Shown here one piece after another: positions 51,998 through 60,457 of a stretch of 64,000 nucleotides of DNA. The DNA is from Burkholderiales bacterium (GTDB lineage Bacteria > Pseudomonadota > Gammaproteobacteria > Burkholderiales > Burkholderiaceae_C): the NCBI GenBank assembly GCA_003963115.1, contig RXJQ01000017.1:62001-126000 (forward strand). Reading direction: 5' to 3'. The position numbers were made by a program, and so were the translations under genes. Each line of letters opens with the position of its first letter. Positions within the stretch are counted from its first letter, which is position 1. Under the pieces are notes generated by a model, which was given only the letters and a program-made list of their open reading frames with translations, had not been told where the DNA came from and did not search any database.

Positions 51998-52533
51998 TTT
52001 ACCGCATACACCCAGCCAAAACAAGCGAAAAGCAAAAAAAAGTTCAATGAAATCAAAGACTTAGATGCGATTTGAAGGTAAAAACACCGAGAAAAAGTCC
52101 TTATAAATCAAAGACCTGCAAATGGGTGTGGAAGTGGAAGATGAGAAATATCCCCCTGTAGGGCTGGGTTATCCCCATCCTCAAAACCTAGGGGGGCTCG
52201 ATCGCGAAGTTAGGGATGGCAGGAGGGTCTCCTGGCTCCCTACACTGAATTCCATAGAGTCTAGGGAGTGCCGCTTTTTCAAGTGATGCAACCGATTGCC
52301 GGCCTCGGTCATCGCTATCGCTGGATGGGTCGCCAGATGGCTCACGCGCATCGCGTGTTTCTGGCTTGCCAAGACTGGAAGCGGCGGAAGCCAGAGACAT
52401 GGCCTTTCATTGTCGTTGATGTTCATGCGCCTCCTCGCTTGATGGCTTCGCCTCCTCGCGAGTGGGCAAGCTCGCCCCTGCGTCCGCACCCAGCCAAGGC
52501 CGGTCGTCGGGAACATGATTTCTGGAGGACTGC

Positions 52534-54237
52534 ATGCCTACCGCATTGACCTATCCCGGCGTCTACATTGAAGAGGTGCCCAGCGGGGTACACACCATCA
52601 CCGGCGTGCCCACGTCGATCGCGGCGTTCATCGGTCGCGCGGCACGCGGCCCGGTCAACCAGGCCATCACCATCAATGGCTTCGGTGATTTCGAACGCAT
52701 CTTTGGCGGGCTGTGGCTGCAAAGCCAGCTGGGTTTTGCCGTGCGCGACTTCTTCCTCAACGGCGGTGGCCAGGCCATCATCGTGCGGCTGTTCGGTCCT
52801 CCCACTGGTGACAACGCGCCCGCCAGCAGCGCGGCCTTCACCGTTGGCGGCCTGCCCCTGGTGGCTGCCAGCGAAGGCAAGTGGGGTGCTTATCTGCGCA
52901 TCACCGTCGAAAAGGACAACATCTCCGCCGACGTCGCCAGCACCATGGGCGTGAGCACGAGTGATCTTTTCAACCTGACCGTGCGTGACAGCAGCCCGGG
53001 TGGTGTCACCGAGAAGTACAGCAACCTGACCGTCATCGAAAGCGCACGGCGCATCGACCGCGTGCTGGCAGACGCCTCCACGCTGCTGCGCTGGAGCGGC
53101 ACGCTGAACCCGGCGTCCCCCCCTATCGTGACGGCGGGCAGCGACGCCGTCTCGCTGGCCGAAGCCGATGTGGCCGCCAAGACAACGGCCTTGACCCAGG
53201 CGCAGATCAGCGGCAATGCGGCCGCCATCACCGCGGCCACGAACGACCTGACGGCCTCCAAGACCGCCTTGGACACCGCCAAGAACACAGCCTTGAACGC
53301 GGTGTCCGATGGACAGAATCTGACGGCTGCCGACTTCCTGCCCAACAACGGCGAGACTTTGAAGCACGGCCTCTATGCGCTGGAGCAGGCCGACCTGTTC
53401 AACCTTCTGTGCATCCCGCCTTTCGCCACGGCGGATGGCATCAGCTTCGATGCCTCGCCCGTGGTGGTGGCCGCCGCCACGGCCTATTGCGAAAAGCGCC
53501 GCGCCATTCACCTGATCGACCCACCATCTTCGTGGACCACCAAGGACGCCGCCAAGAATGGCATCGCGTCTTTCCCTGACACCCGCAGCAAGAACGCCGC
53601 GCTCTACTTCCCGCGCCTGCTGCAACCCAATCTGCTGCGCGAAAGCCGCATCGAGTCCTTCGCACCCTGCGGCGTGGTGGCCGGTGTCATCGCCCGCACC
53701 GACACGCAACGTGGTGTGTGGAAGGCGCCTGCCGGGCTGGACGCCACCTTGTCGGGTGTGCCCCAGCTGGGCGTGAACCTCACTGATGATGAAAACGGCG
53801 AGCTCAACCCGCTGGGCATCAACTGCCTGCGCGCCTTCCCCGTCGGTGGCCGCGTGGTCTGGGGCTCGCGCACCCTGCGTGGCGCCGACCAGCTCGCCGA
53901 TGAATGGAAGTACCTGCCTGTGCGCCGCACGGCCTTGTTCATCGAAGAGAGCCTCTACCGCGGCACGCAATGGGTGGTGTTCGAGCCCAACGACGAGCCG
54001 CTGTGGGCCCAGATCCGCCTCAACGTCGGCGCCTTCATGCAAGGCCTGTTCAGGCAGGGCGCCTTCCAGGGTACGTCGCCGCGTGACGCCTACTTCGTCA
54101 AGTGCGACAAGGAAACCACCACCCAGAACGACATCGACCTGGGCATCGTCAACATCGCCGTCGGCTTTGCGCCCCTCAAGCCAGCCGAGTTCGTGGTGAT
54201 CAAGCTGCAGCAGATCGCCGGTCAGATCCAGGCCTGA
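52534..54237 (+). CDS. eCIS/phage-like contractile tail sheath protein
   Basis: MPTALTYPGVYIEEVPSGVHTITGVPTSIAAFIGRAARGPVNQAITINGFGDFERIFGGL; C-terminal LADEWKYLPVRRTALFIEESLYRGTQWVVFEPNDEPLWAQIRLNVGAFMQGLFRQGAFQG; RBS GGAGG upstream. Confidence 0.96.
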   Translation: MPTALTYPGVYIEEVPSGVHTITGVPTSIAAFIGRAARGPVNQAITINGFGDFERIFGGLWLQSQLGFAVRDFFLNGGGQAIIVRLFGPPTGDNAPASSAAFTVGGLPLVAASEGKWGAYLRITVEKDNISADVASTMGVSTSDLFNLTVRDSSPGGVTEKYSNLTVIESARRIDRVLADASTLLRWSGTLNPASPPIVTAGSDAVSLAEADVAAKTTALTQAQISGNAAAITAATNDLTASKTALDTAKNTALNAVSDGQNLTAADFLPNNGETLKHGLYALEQADLFNLLCIPPFATADGISFDASPVVVAAATAYCEKRRAIHLIDPPSSWTTKDAAKNGIASFPDTRSKNAALYFPRLLQPNLLRESRIESFAPCGVVAGVIARTDTQRGVWKAPAGLDATLSGVPQLGVNLTDDENGELNPLGINCLRAFPVGGRVVWGSRTLRGADQLADEWKYLPVRRTALFIEESLYRGTQWVVFEPNDEPLWAQIRLNVGAFMQGLFRQGAFQGTSPRDAYFVKCDKETTTQNDIDLGIVNIAVGFAPLKPAEFVVIKLQQIAGQIQA

Positions 54238-54256
54238 AGATAGCAAGGAGGCTCAC

Positions 54257-54781
54257 GTGGCACAGTTCAGCGTCAACGCATCGCGTTTCGACCCCTACAA
54301 GAACTTCAAGTTTCGCGTCAAGTGGGACGGCAAGTACGTGGCGGGCATCAGCAAGGTCGGGGCGCTCAAGCGCACCACCGAGGTCGTCAAGCACCGTGAA
54401 GGTGGCGACCCCAGCAGCAGCCGCAAATCGCCCGGCCGCACCGAGTACGACGCCATCTCGCTGGAGCGTGGCGTCACCCATGACAAAGAGTTCGAGCAAT
54501 GGGCCAACAAGGTCTGGAACTTCGGCTCGGGCCTGGGTGCCGAGGTCTCGCTCAAGGACTTCCGCAAGGACATCATCATCGAGGTCTACAACGAGTCAGG
54601 CCAGTTGGTGATCGCCTACAAGGTGTTCCGCGCCTGGGTCTCGGAGTTCCAGGCCCAGGCCGATCTGGACGCCAACGCCAACGCAGTCCTGATCCAGCAC
54701 ATCAAGCTGGAGAACGAAGGCTGGGAGCGTGACACCGAAGTGCCCGAACCCGCCGAGATCTCGTTCACGGAGCCGACTTGA
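54257..54781 (+). CDS. eCIS inner tube protein (gp19/Hcp-like fold)
   Basis: FDPYKNFKFRVKWDGKYVAGISKVGALKRTTEVVKHREGGDPSSSRKSPGRTEYDAISLERGVTHDKEFEQWANKVW. Confidence 0.93.
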   Translation: MAQFSVNASRFDPYKNFKFRVKWDGKYVAGISKVGALKRTTEVVKHREGGDPSSSRKSPGRTEYDAISLERGVTHDKEFEQWANKVWNFGSGLGAEVSLKDFRKDIIIEVYNESGQLVIAYKVFRAWVSEFQAQADLDANANAVLIQHIKLENEGWERDTEVPEPAEISFTEPT

Positions 54782-54796
54782 TGGGAGCGACAGGCC

Positions 54797-55567
54797 ATGT
54801 CCGCCATGACATCCGCCTTGATGCCTGCCAATTTGCTGAAGGTCTGGGAGAGCGGCGCGCCGTCGTCTTCAGCCATGCGGGGCTTGCTGCTTCTGGGCTT
54901 GGCCTGTCCGCAAGCCACGGCCGACGAACTGATGCAGACCCGCATCGGGCACCGTGATGCCCAGTTGCTGAGCCTGCGCGAAACCCTGTTCGGCCCTCAC
55001 CTGGCTTGCCTGCTGGACTGCCCGACCTGCGGTCAACCCATCGAGCTGGACTTCGCTGTCGATGATGTGCGGACCCAGCATGCCGCACCTGACGATGTGT
55101 GCGAGATCGAGGCCGATGGCGGCACCTTGCGCTTTCGCCTGCCTTGTTCGGCAGACCTGCTGGCGCTGGAGGGCCAGGGCAACGTGGCCCATGCAGAGCG
55201 CTGGCTGCTGAGCCGCTGCTGGCTGCCCGCGCCTGGTGATAACGCCACCGCCACGCCAACGCCAATGGCAGTAGCGCCACCTGATTGGCGTGAAGATCAG
55301 GTGCAGGCAGCCGTCGAGGCCATGGCCCTGCGCGACCCGCAAGCAGAAGTGCTGCTTGATGTGGTCTGCCCGGCATGCCGGGCGCCCTCCTCGCACCTGT
55401 TCGACATCGTGGGCCATCTGTGGCGCGAACTCGATCACTGGGCGCGCGGCATGCTGCGCCAGGTGCATGCCATCGCCGCCCGCTACGGCTGGTCTGAAGC
55501 GCACATCCTGGCCATGGGGCAGGCACGCCGTCGGGCCTACCTTGATCTGATCGGGTACGCAGGATGA
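54797..55567 (+). CDS. T4-baseplate-like eCIS protein with two CxxC knuckles
   Basis: LLLLGLACPQATADELMQTRIGHRDAQLLSLRETLFGPHLACLLDCPTCGQPIELDF; VVCPACRAPSSHLFDIVGHLWRELDHWARGMLRQVHAIAARYGWSEAHILAMGQARRRAYL. Confidence 0.75.
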   Translation: MSAMTSALMPANLLKVWESGAPSSSAMRGLLLLGLACPQATADELMQTRIGHRDAQLLSLRETLFGPHLACLLDCPTCGQPIELDFAVDDVRTQHAAPDDVCEIEADGGTLRFRLPCSADLLALEGQGNVAHAERWLLSRCWLPAPGDNATATPTPMAVAPPDWREDQVQAAVEAMALRDPQAEVLLDVVCPACRAPSSHLFDIVGHLWRELDHWARGMLRQVHAIAARYGWSEAHILAMGQARRRAYLDLIGYAG

Positions 55568-56640
55568 GCCGCTTTCTGAGCAACCTGGTACAGCGCTCGA
55601 TGGGCCAGCCGTCCACGGTGATGCCGCGCCTGGCTGGGCGCTATGAATCGATCCAGGAGGTTCAGCCTGAGGCGCATCGCCTGGAGACCGCCTTCGCGCG
55701 AGAAACGGCGAGTCGGGCACCCAATGAACCGATGCACCCCGACCTGGACGCGATGACAACCTCGCCTTCAATGACACAGCAGGCGTCCCGGGCACAGGCC
55801 ATGTTCCCGCCGATGCCCATGCAGTCGTCACCGACGATGCCCGCCCCCCAGTCGCCTGCCGATGGCAACGAGGTCGCGTCAACGCAGCGCGAACAACCTG
55901 CCCATGCAGCGCCAACCCACACGCCGGTGCACACACCAGTGCACCCGCCAGAACCGCCGCCCAATTTGTCCATCGACATGGGCCCAGCCCGAAAGCGGCC
56001 CGTGGCTCGTGTCGAGATGGATCTGAACGCCCTGGATGACGCCGCAACGGACACCCAAGCGCCATCGGCAAGGCCTTCGCCCGCCACCCCTCGCGGCGTG
56101 ACGGCGGTGATGGCGCTGCTGACCCCGCCGCCACGCCAGATGCCGTCCGCCGCGATCGACCATACAACCACGGCCCCATCACCCGACACCTCGACGCAGC
56201 CCAAGCATCCACCCTCATCGGCCATCAAGCCCGGGCCGCTGGACACAGCACCCAGCATGGATGAGCCGCGCGACCAGAGGCAGTGGCTCACCGAGGCAGA
56301 CACCCAGGAGCCCAGCCCCGCCAGATCGAAGCAGCGGCATCAGCCCTCCTCGCGAGAAGACCGAGAGGACTCCCCGATCCGCGCACCTCATCTGCTGCGC
56401 AGCGGCCTATTGCTGGACCAGGCCCGCACGCAGCCCCCCATGGCTGCCATGGCCCTGCCAGAGGCGGCGTCGGCTGAACAGGCTGCGGCAGCACCCACCG
56501 TCCACGTCACCATTGGCCGTATCGAGCTGCGCGCGGCGGGACCCGCCCCCACGGCGACGGCATCCCGACAGCCCGTACAACGCCCCACCGTGAGCCTGCG
56601 TGACTACCTGGAGCGGCGCAATGCGCCTGGCCGCCGATGA
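55564..56640 (+). CDS. Disordered Pro/Ala/Thr-rich eCIS-associated protein
   Basis: 358 aa, low complexity centre, conserved-looking C-terminus VHVTIGRIELRAAGP...VSLRDYLERR; overlapping neighbours on both sides. Confidence 0.7.
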   Translation: MSRFLSNLVQRSMGQPSTVMPRLAGRYESIQEVQPEAHRLETAFARETASRAPNEPMHPDLDAMTTSPSMTQQASRAQAMFPPMPMQSSPTMPAPQSPADGNEVASTQREQPAHAAPTHTPVHTPVHPPEPPPNLSIDMGPARKRPVARVEMDLNALDDAATDTQAPSARPSPATPRGVTAVMALLTPPPRQMPSAAIDHTTTAPSPDTSTQPKHPPSSAIKPGPLDTAPSMDEPRDQRQWLTEADTQEPSPARSKQRHQPSSREDREDSPIRAPHLLRSGLLLDQARTQPPMAAMALPEAASAEQAAAAPTVHVTIGRIELRAAGPAPTATASRQPVQRPTVSLRDYLERRNAPGRR

Positions 56641-57914
56641 GCAACCACCTCGCCATCGCCACGGTCACGGCTGCGCTCGGCCAGATCGTCTTCACCTCTG
56701 CACAAGGTGCCGTCAATGGCGTGCAGCTTCGCTTTGGTCGGCCCGTCGCGCCGGCGCAAGGCAACACCGACAGGCGCGTGCACGTCTATCTCTTCCAGGT
56801 CACGCCCAATGTGGCGCTGCGCAATGCCGATTTGCCCACACGCCGCAGCGACGGCAGCCTGAGCAAGCGCCCCCAGGCCGCGCTGGAGTTGCACTACATG
56901 CTGACCTTCTATGGCGACGACCAGAGCTTCGAGCCCGACCGCATGCTGGGCGCCGTCGCGCGTGACCTGCATGCCAGGCCCGTGTTGACCGCGCAGAACA
57001 TCAGCGACGCCATCAGCGGCAACCCGAGTTCATTGAGCGATTCCGATCTGGGCGACGCCATCGAGCGAGTGCGCTTCACACCCACCACGCTGTCACTGGA
57101 CGAACAATCCAAGCTGTGGTCGGTGCTGATCCAGACGCCTCATGCGCTGACCGTGGTCTACACGGCCAGCGTGGTCCTGATCGATGCCGTCGAAAACGCC
57201 GCGCCCACGCTGCCCGTGCTCAGGCGCGGCCAGGACGATCGGGGCGTCAACACCACGCTGGGCTCCTCCCCCAGGCTGGACAGCGCCTGGTTCGGCTTCG
57301 TGCAGTCCGAAGGCCGCCAACCGCCTTTGCCGTCGCTGGCCGCCGCGCAACTCGGCGCGCGCGTATTGATCACCGGCGACAAGCTCTCGGGCGATGCCTT
57401 GAGCCTGGTCTTCAAGCACCCCTTGCTGCCGCCACTCACGGTCGACATCGCCACGGCAGACCGCGACGAACAACACATCCGCCTGACCTTGCCGGACGAC
57501 GGGCCGGCCCAAAGCACCTGGGCCGCTGGTGTCTACAACGTGGTGGCCGATGTTCGGCATGGCAGTGCGGTGTCGTCCTCGCCAGCCTGGGCCATGGTGC
57601 TGGCCCCACGCATCACCAGCATCACGCCCAACCCTGCGGCCCGCAACAACGGCAGCGTGACGCTGAGCATCGCCTGCCACCCACAGGTCCTGCCCGATCA
57701 GAAAGCCACCTTGCTCATTGCCGACCGCGAGATCGCGGCCCAGCCACACGCCGCCCCCAGCGCCTCGCTGGACTTCGTGATCGACCAGGCGCCCGTGGGC
57801 AACGGCCAGCTGGTGTGGCTGCGCATCGATGGCGCCGAGAGCATGCCCGTGCGCATCGACCCCGCGAATGGCGGCTTTGCCTTCGATGACGCACAACGCG
57901 TCAGCATCACCTGA
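56637..57914 (+). CDS. DUF4255 (Afp16/Pvc16-like) tail terminator/cap protein
   Basis: MSNHLAIATVTAALGQIVF...VHVYLFQVTPNVALRNADLPTRRSDGSLSKRPQAALELHYMLTFYGDDQSFEPDRMLGAVARDLHARPVLT. Confidence 0.88.
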   Translation: MSNHLAIATVTAALGQIVFTSAQGAVNGVQLRFGRPVAPAQGNTDRRVHVYLFQVTPNVALRNADLPTRRSDGSLSKRPQAALELHYMLTFYGDDQSFEPDRMLGAVARDLHARPVLTAQNISDAISGNPSSLSDSDLGDAIERVRFTPTTLSLDEQSKLWSVLIQTPHALTVVYTASVVLIDAVENAAPTLPVLRRGQDDRGVNTTLGSSPRLDSAWFGFVQSEGRQPPLPSLAAAQLGARVLITGDKLSGDALSLVFKHPLLPPLTVDIATADRDEQHIRLTLPDDGPAQSTWAAGVYNVVADVRHGSAVSSSPAWAMVLAPRITSITPNPAARNNGSVTLSIACHPQVLPDQKATLLIADREIAAQPHAAPSASLDFVIDQAPVGNGQLVWLRIDGAESMPVRIDPANGGFAFDDAQRVSIT

Positions 57915-57935
57915 AGCGGCAGTGTGGAGTTGAAC

Positions 57936-60170
57936 ATGAGCCCTGAGTTGCAAGCCTGGCATGCCCGCAATGACGAGTACCTGGGTGCCGCGCTGGCCGA
58001 CCTGCGCTGCCGCCTGGACAAGCTGGTGCGCACACGCTTCGGCTCGTCACAGGGCGCCACACCACGCCCTGAACAAGTCGGCAGCAGCCTGCCGCCCGAA
58101 CCCGTGAGCGAGCCCACGGAGGGCAAGGCCGGGATCTTCGCGGGCCTGTTTCGGCGGGCCTCTGGTCAGGGTGACAACGGCTCGCAGATCACACGCCTGC
58201 TGCCGGCCTCATCGCCAGCCCCCAGCGCACCAGCCCCTGAAGGCCTCGCCGCCGACATCGCCAAACGTCTGGCCCAGGCCAGCCAGGGCGAGCCACCGCC
58301 TGCCCTGTTGATGCTGGCACGCCAGTTCGGCCTGTCTGATTTCGAGCGCGACATCCTGCTGCTGTGCGTGGCCATGGAGCTCGACCCCGCCCTGCCTGCG
58401 CAACTGGCGGCCCTGCATGGCCGCATCGATCTGGCCGCGCCCAACTTCGCGCTGGCCATGAACCTGTTCGAGCACGCCGTGTGGGAGGCGGTTTCGCCCG
58501 AAGGCCCTTTGCGTCACTGGCGCCTGCTCGACATCAACCAGATCGGTGCCATGCCCCTGACCGCCAGCAGCCTGCGGGCCGACGAGCGCATCGTCAACTT
58601 CATCAAGGGCCTCAATCACCTCGACGACCGGCTCGCGCCGCTGGTGTCAGCCGTGTCCATGCTGAGCACAACGCAACTGCCGGCTTCGCATGCGGATGTG
58701 GCCAGCGCCATCACCCGGTCCTTGCAAGATGAGCTGGCCACGAATGGCCAGGCCGTTGTCGCCCTGCGTGGCCCGGACCGCACGAGCAAGCACGAAGTGG
58801 CTGCTGCCGTCTCGCAGGCCTTGGGCTTACAGCTTTACCGTATGCCTGCGGATGCCCTGCCCACGCTGGCCGCCGATGTCGACGCCTTGTCGCGCCTGTG
58901 GCACCGCGAGTGCCTGATGATGCCCCTGTCCCTGCTGGTTGACGGCCACACCCTGGACAAGTCCACCGCGCCAGACAGTCCCGTCAGCCGCCTGATGCGC
59001 TTCGTGGCCAAGACCGGTGGCCTGCTCTTCGTCGATTCGCGCGATGGCGTGGACCTGCCAGTGGCGCCACATGTGGCTGTTGACATCGCCAAGCCCACGC
59101 CCGTCGAGCAGCGCCAGGCCTGGGTCGAGGCTTTGCAGGCACACACCCCCGAGACAGAACCCGAACTGATCGACAAGCTCTCAGCCCAACTGTCTGGACA
59201 GTTCGACCTCAACCGTTCCGACCTGGCCACCATCGTCAAGCAGGTCATCGGCAAGCCTGCTTCGACTCAAGCCGAAGCCGCACCACTGGAAGACCGTATC
59301 TGGCAGGCCTGCAAGGCCAGCACGCGCCCACAGCTCTCACGCCTGGCCCAGCACATCGATGCACGAGCCACTTGGGACGACATCGTGCTGCCGCCGGCCG
59401 AGACCACGATGCTCAAGCAGATCGCCGCCCAGGTCAGCGCACGCGCCCAGGTCTACGACAACTGGGGCTTTCGGGCACGCATGAACCGCGGACTGGGTGT
59501 CAGCGCCTTGTTCGCCGGCGACAGCGGTACGGGCAAGACCATGGCCGCCGAGGTGCTGGCCAATGCCTTGCGGCTCGATCTGTATCGCATCGACCTCTCG
59601 GCCGTGGTCAGCAAGTACATCGGCGAGACCGAGAAGAACCTGCGTGAGGTGTTCGACGCGGCTGAAAGCGGTGGGGCCATTCTGTTCTTCGATGAGGCCG
59701 ATGCCCTGTTCGGCAAGCGCAGCGAGGTCAAGGACTCGCACGACCGCTTTGCCAACATCGAGATCGACTACCTGCTGCAGCGCATGGAGAGCTTCAGCGG
59801 CCTGGCCATCCTGGCCACGAACATGAAAAGCGCGCTGGACCCGGCCTTCATCCGCCGCCTGCGCTTCATCGTCAACTTCCCTTACCCCGGTCTGGCCGAA
59901 CGCCGCCGCATGTGGGCACACGTCTTTCCGCCCGACACACCGCTGGGCGTGCTGGACGTCGATCGCCTGGCCAAGCTGAACCTCAGCGGCGCCAACATCC
60001 AGAGCATGGCGCTGTCTGCTGCGTTCATGGCCGCACAGGCTGGCACACCGGTGACCATGAACCTGCTGATGGAGGCGGGCCGCATGGAGATGCGCAAGCT
60101 GGATCAGCCCGTCAACGAATCGGAGTTCAGGTGGGTGGAACCGGCTGGCGCTGTAGGAGGTGCGGCATGA
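57936..60170 (+). CDS. eCIS AAA+ ATPase (Afp15/Pvc15-like)
   Basis: FAGDSGTGKTMAAEVLANALRLDLYRIDLSAVVSKYIGETEKNLREVFDAAESGGAILFFDEADALFGKRSEVKDSHDRFANIEIDYLLQRMESF. Confidence 0.95.
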   Translation: MSPELQAWHARNDEYLGAALADLRCRLDKLVRTRFGSSQGATPRPEQVGSSLPPEPVSEPTEGKAGIFAGLFRRASGQGDNGSQITRLLPASSPAPSAPAPEGLAADIAKRLAQASQGEPPPALLMLARQFGLSDFERDILLLCVAMELDPALPAQLAALHGRIDLAAPNFALAMNLFEHAVWEAVSPEGPLRHWRLLDINQIGAMPLTASSLRADERIVNFIKGLNHLDDRLAPLVSAVSMLSTTQLPASHADVASAITRSLQDELATNGQAVVALRGPDRTSKHEVAAAVSQALGLQLYRMPADALPTLAADVDALSRLWHRECLMMPLSLLVDGHTLDKSTAPDSPVSRLMRFVAKTGGLLFVDSRDGVDLPVAPHVAVDIAKPTPVEQRQAWVEALQAHTPETEPELIDKLSAQLSGQFDLNRSDLATIVKQVIGKPASTQAEAAPLEDRIWQACKASTRPQLSRLAQHIDARATWDDIVLPPAETTMLKQIAAQVSARAQVYDNWGFRARMNRGLGVSALFAGDSGTGKTMAAEVLANALRLDLYRIDLSAVVSKYIGETEKNLREVFDAAESGGAILFFDEADALFGKRSEVKDSHDRFANIEIDYLLQRMESFSGLAILATNMKSALDPAFIRRLRFIVNFPYPGLAERRRMWAHVFPPDTPLGVLDVDRLAKLNLSGANIQSMALSAAFMAAQAGTPVTMNLLMEAGRMEMRKLDQPVNESEFRWVEPAGAVGGAA

Positions 60171-60457
60171 ACGTGTACGTGCACATTGAGCGGCTGGTGG
60201 TGGATGCGGGCCAGAAGGCCGACCTTCCGGAACTGCAGGAGATGATCCAGCAGTCTTTGCAGCATGCGCTGTTGAGTGGGGCACCCAGTGCAGCGCAAGG
60301 TTCCGACTTGGCCACCGCCACGCACAGTGTCTGGGGCCAGCAGGTCGCCCATGCCATTCACGCAGCCATCTCAAAGGATACGCGTGGTGCATCTGTCCTG
60401 CGGTCATGGCGAAGTCATGCCGTGCCCACGCCCCAGGATCAGAGAGGTTCCCCATGA
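60167..60457 (+). CDS. Small conserved-looking eCIS-associated protein
   Basis: 96 aa, MNVYVHIERLVVDAGQKADLPELQEMIQQSLQHAL; ATGA overlaps on both sides. Confidence 0.65.
   Translation: MNVYVHIERLVVDAGQKADLPELQEMIQQSLQHALLSGAPSAAQGSDLATATHSVWGQQVAHAIHAAISKDTRGASVLRSWRSHAVPTPQDQRGSP

Noticed and set aside
52268-52549. 93-aa plus-strand ORF upstream of the sheath gene
   Set aside because: Overlaps the sheath start, no visible RBS, no recognisable family; treated as intergenic sequence.
52423-54246. 607-aa minus-strand ORF antisense to the sheath gene
   Set aside because: Composition typical of reverse-complement coding; sheath motifs on plus strand.
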